From Sphingomonas palustris (GTDB lineage: Bacteria; Pseudomonadota; Alphaproteobacteria; Sphingomonadales; Sphingomonadaceae), in assembly GCA_026225215.1 (NCBI GenBank), contig JAMFSI010000007.1, forward strand, positions 1 to 34,749: a stretch of DNA of 34,749 bases. Reading direction: 5' to 3'. Shown in pieces: positions 33,050 to 34,749 of the stretch (position 1 is its first letter; every line of letters starts with the position of its first letter). The notes under the pieces were generated by a model. That model was not told where the DNA came from. It saw only the letters and a list, made by a program, of their open reading frames with translations, and searched no databases. Made by a program: the position numbers and the translations under genes.

Positions 33050-34749
33050 CTACTCCACCGTCACGCTTTTTGCCAGATTGCGCGGTTGATCGACGTCGGT
33101 GCCCTTCAAACAGGCAACATGGTAAGCCAGCAATTGCACCGGCACGGCATAGACCAGCGGCGCGATCAGCGGGTGAACCTTGGGCATCGCAATCGTCGCC
33201 AGGCAGCCCTCGCCCGCTTCGTCCAGGCCCTCCTGATCGGAAATCAGCACGATCTTGCCGCCGCGTGCGCGCACTTCCTGCATGTTCGAGACGGTTTTTT
33301 CGAACAATGGCCCCGAGGGCGCGAGGACGATCACCGGCACCGCTTCGTCAATCAGCGCGATCGGCCCGTGCTTCATTTCGCCCGCCGCGTAACCTTCGGC
33401 ATGAATATAGCTGATTTCCTTGAGCTTGAGCGCGCCTTCAAGGGCTAGGGGATAATCGAGCCCGCGCCCCAGATAGAGCACGTCCCGCGCCGGGGCGATG
33501 AGGTGAGCCATGGCGGCAATTTCATCCTCGTGCGCCAGGGCGGCGTTGAGCGCGGCGGGGGTTTGCACGAGATGCTCGACGATCGTGCGCTCTTCCTCGC
33601 GGCTTAGCCTTCCGCGTTTTACCGCCAGATGGGCGGCGAGTGCGGCCAGCACCGCAAGCTGGCAAGTAAACGCCTTGGTCGAGGCGACGCCGATCTCGGG
33701 CCCAGCATGCGTGGGCAGCAGCAAATCGGCCTCGCGCGCCATCGAACTGGTCGGCACATTGACGACGACACCGATGGTTTGCCCAGCCGCCTTGCAGTGG
33801 CGTAATGCCGCCAGCGTGTCGGCGGTCTCGCCCGATTGCGAAATGAACAATGCCAGCCCACCCCGCTCCAGCACCGGATCGCGATAGCGAAATTCGCTGG
33901 CGACATCGATATCGACCGGCAGGCGCGCGAATTGCTCGATCCAATATTTGGCGACGAGCCCGGCGTAATAGCTGGTGCCGCAAGCAACGATGGTGATGCG
34001 GTTGATCCGGCTCAGATCAAAATCGATCTGCGGCAGCGCGACGGTCTGATCGACCTGGCGAATATAGCTACGCAGCGTCTGCGCCACCACCGTCGGTTGC
34101 TCGTAGATCTCCTTGAGCATGAAGTGGCGATAATTGCCTTTTTCGATAGCCAGCGCGGACGCGCCCGAGGTCGTCACTTCGCGCACGACCGGATTATTGT
34201 CCTTGTCGAAAATTTCCGCACCCTCGCGGGTGATCACCACCCAGTCGCCCTCGTCGAGATAAGTGATTTTCTGCGTGAGCGGCGCCAGCGCCAAAGCATC
34301 GGAGCCCAGAAAAGTCTCGCCGTCGCCGAAACCGACCACCAGGGGCGAGCCGAGGCGTGCACCGATCAGAAATTCGGGATGGCTGCGGAAGGCGATCGCC
34401 AGCGCAAAAGCGCCGCGTAGCTGCGGCAAAGCTACTTTCACCGCTTCCTGGGGCGAGAGCCCGGCCTCGACCTGCTCGGAAATCAGATGCGCGACGACTT
34501 CGCTATCGGTTTCGCTCTCGAATTGCCGACCGCGCTGGTTCAACCCCTCCTTGAGCTGGCGGAAGTTTTCGATGATGCCGTTATGGACCAGCGCCAATTC
34601 GCTAGTGGCATGCGGATGGGCGTTATTGGCGGTGGGTGCGCCATGCGTCGCCCAGCGCGTATGGGCGATGCCGACCAGCCCCGGCGCGGGATGTTGCGCC
34701 AGTTCCCGCACCAGATTGACCAGCTTGCCCGGCGCCCGGCGGCGGATCA
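33050..34749 (-). CDS. glmS: Glutamine--fructose-6-phosphate aminotransferase (GlmS), 5' partial
   Basis: Isomerising glucosamine-6-phosphate synthase: fructose 6-phosphate plus glutamine to glucosamine 6-phosphate, the entry to peptidoglycan and LPS amino sugars. The coding frame continues to the window end (RRRAPGKLVNLVREL). About 566 residues are visible and the first ~40, including the catalytic N-terminal cysteine, are missing. The amidotransferase part shows HTRWATHG and HNGIIEN; the two SIS domains show ACGTSYYAG and SQSGETADTL; the end is NLAKSVTVE. The leader lies outside, so any glmS-type control cannot be judged. A hairpin follows the stop. Confidence 0.98.
   Translation of the reverse strand, partial: IRRRAPGKLVNLVRELAQHPAPGLVGIAHTRWATHGAPTANNAHPHATSELALVHNGIIENFRQLKEGLNQRGRQFESETDSEVVAHLISEQVEAGLSPQEAVKVALPQLRGAFALAIAFRSHPEFLIGARLGSPLVVGFGDGETFLGSDALALAPLTQKITYLDEGDWVVITREGAEIFDKDNNPVVREVTTSGASALAIEKGNYRHFMLKEIYEQPTVVAQTLRSYIRQVDQTVALPQIDFDLSRINRITIVACGTSYYAGLVAKYWIEQFARLPVDIDVASEFRYRDPVLERGGLALFISQSGETADTLAALRHCKAAGQTIGVVVNVPTSSMAREADLLLPTHAGPEIGVASTKAFTCQLAVLAALAAHLAVKRGRLSREEERTIVEHLVQTPAALNAALAHEDEIAAMAHLIAPARDVLYLGRGLDYPLALEGALKLKEISYIHAEGYAAGEMKHGPIALIDEAVPVIVLAPSGPLFEKTVSNMQEVRARGGKIVLISDQEGLDEAGEGCLATIAMPKVHPLIAPLVYAVPVQLLAYHVACLKGTDVDQPRNLAKSVTVE

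Noticed and set aside
34357..34749. Frames opposite glmS at the window end
   Set aside because: glmS continues in frame to the edge with conserved residues, so these are shadows.

Overview
The window reads as a chromosomal segment of a high-GC alphaproteobacterium, most likely a sphingomonad (Sphingomonadales). This is inferred from a Ros/MucR zinc-finger regulator, a Fur protein with the HHDH core but no cysteine pairs, a class II DAHP synthase, the order tsaB-rimI-mucR-fur-plsC-miaB, and GC-rich intergenic palindromes of a kind I associate with sphingomonads. No rRNA, tRNA, CRISPR array, transposase or phage gene was seen. Thirty-three protein-coding genes are supported. The longest gene-free gap is about 275 bases.

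Left third (1-9557): cysD (sulfate activation) is divergent from a LuxR-type regulator. A likely catabolic locus follows. A minus-strand operon (SDR, MDR dehydrogenase, alkyl-sulfatase-like metallo-hydrolase) is divergent from an AraC regulator. A plus-strand run follows it: sulfotransferase, VOC protein, and a FAS1-like/MaoC dehydratase. The hydrolase gene carries an apparent frameshift in a run of nine Gs.

Middle (9558-17073): a SulP anion transporter with a puzzling start codon is followed by a ParB-like protein. Next comes a lower-GC patch holding a small lipoprotein and a Sel1-repeat protein. A second catabolic set follows: SnoaL-like protein, MFS transporter and EthD protein on minus, divergent from an SDR on plus. 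The low-GC patch lies between two sequence pieces (12067-12175 and 13757-13803). These sit next to each other, in inverted orientation, in an intergenic element at 18598-18783. This suggests a cargo insertion into, or recombination between, copies of a repeat.

Right half (17074-34749): mostly core genes. These are a double-PilZ protein, a DUF4337-like membrane protein, class II DAHP synthase, a large periplasmic M16 peptidase, an SDR, an NfuA-type Fe-S protein, TsaB and RimI (overlapping by four bases), MucR, Fur, a PlsC-type acyltransferase, MiaB, PurS, PurQ, a membrane PAS-GGDEF-EAL protein, and glmS, which runs off the right end.

How the genes may work together (inference): the left and middle parts combine sulfate uptake (SulP), sulfate activation (CysD), a PAPS-type sulfotransferase and a sulfatase-like hydrolase with dehydrogenases and a dehydratase. 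This pattern would suit uptake and breakdown of an unidentified lipophilic or acyl-CoA-linked substrate, possibly with sulfo-conjugation. The substrate cannot be read from the sequence.
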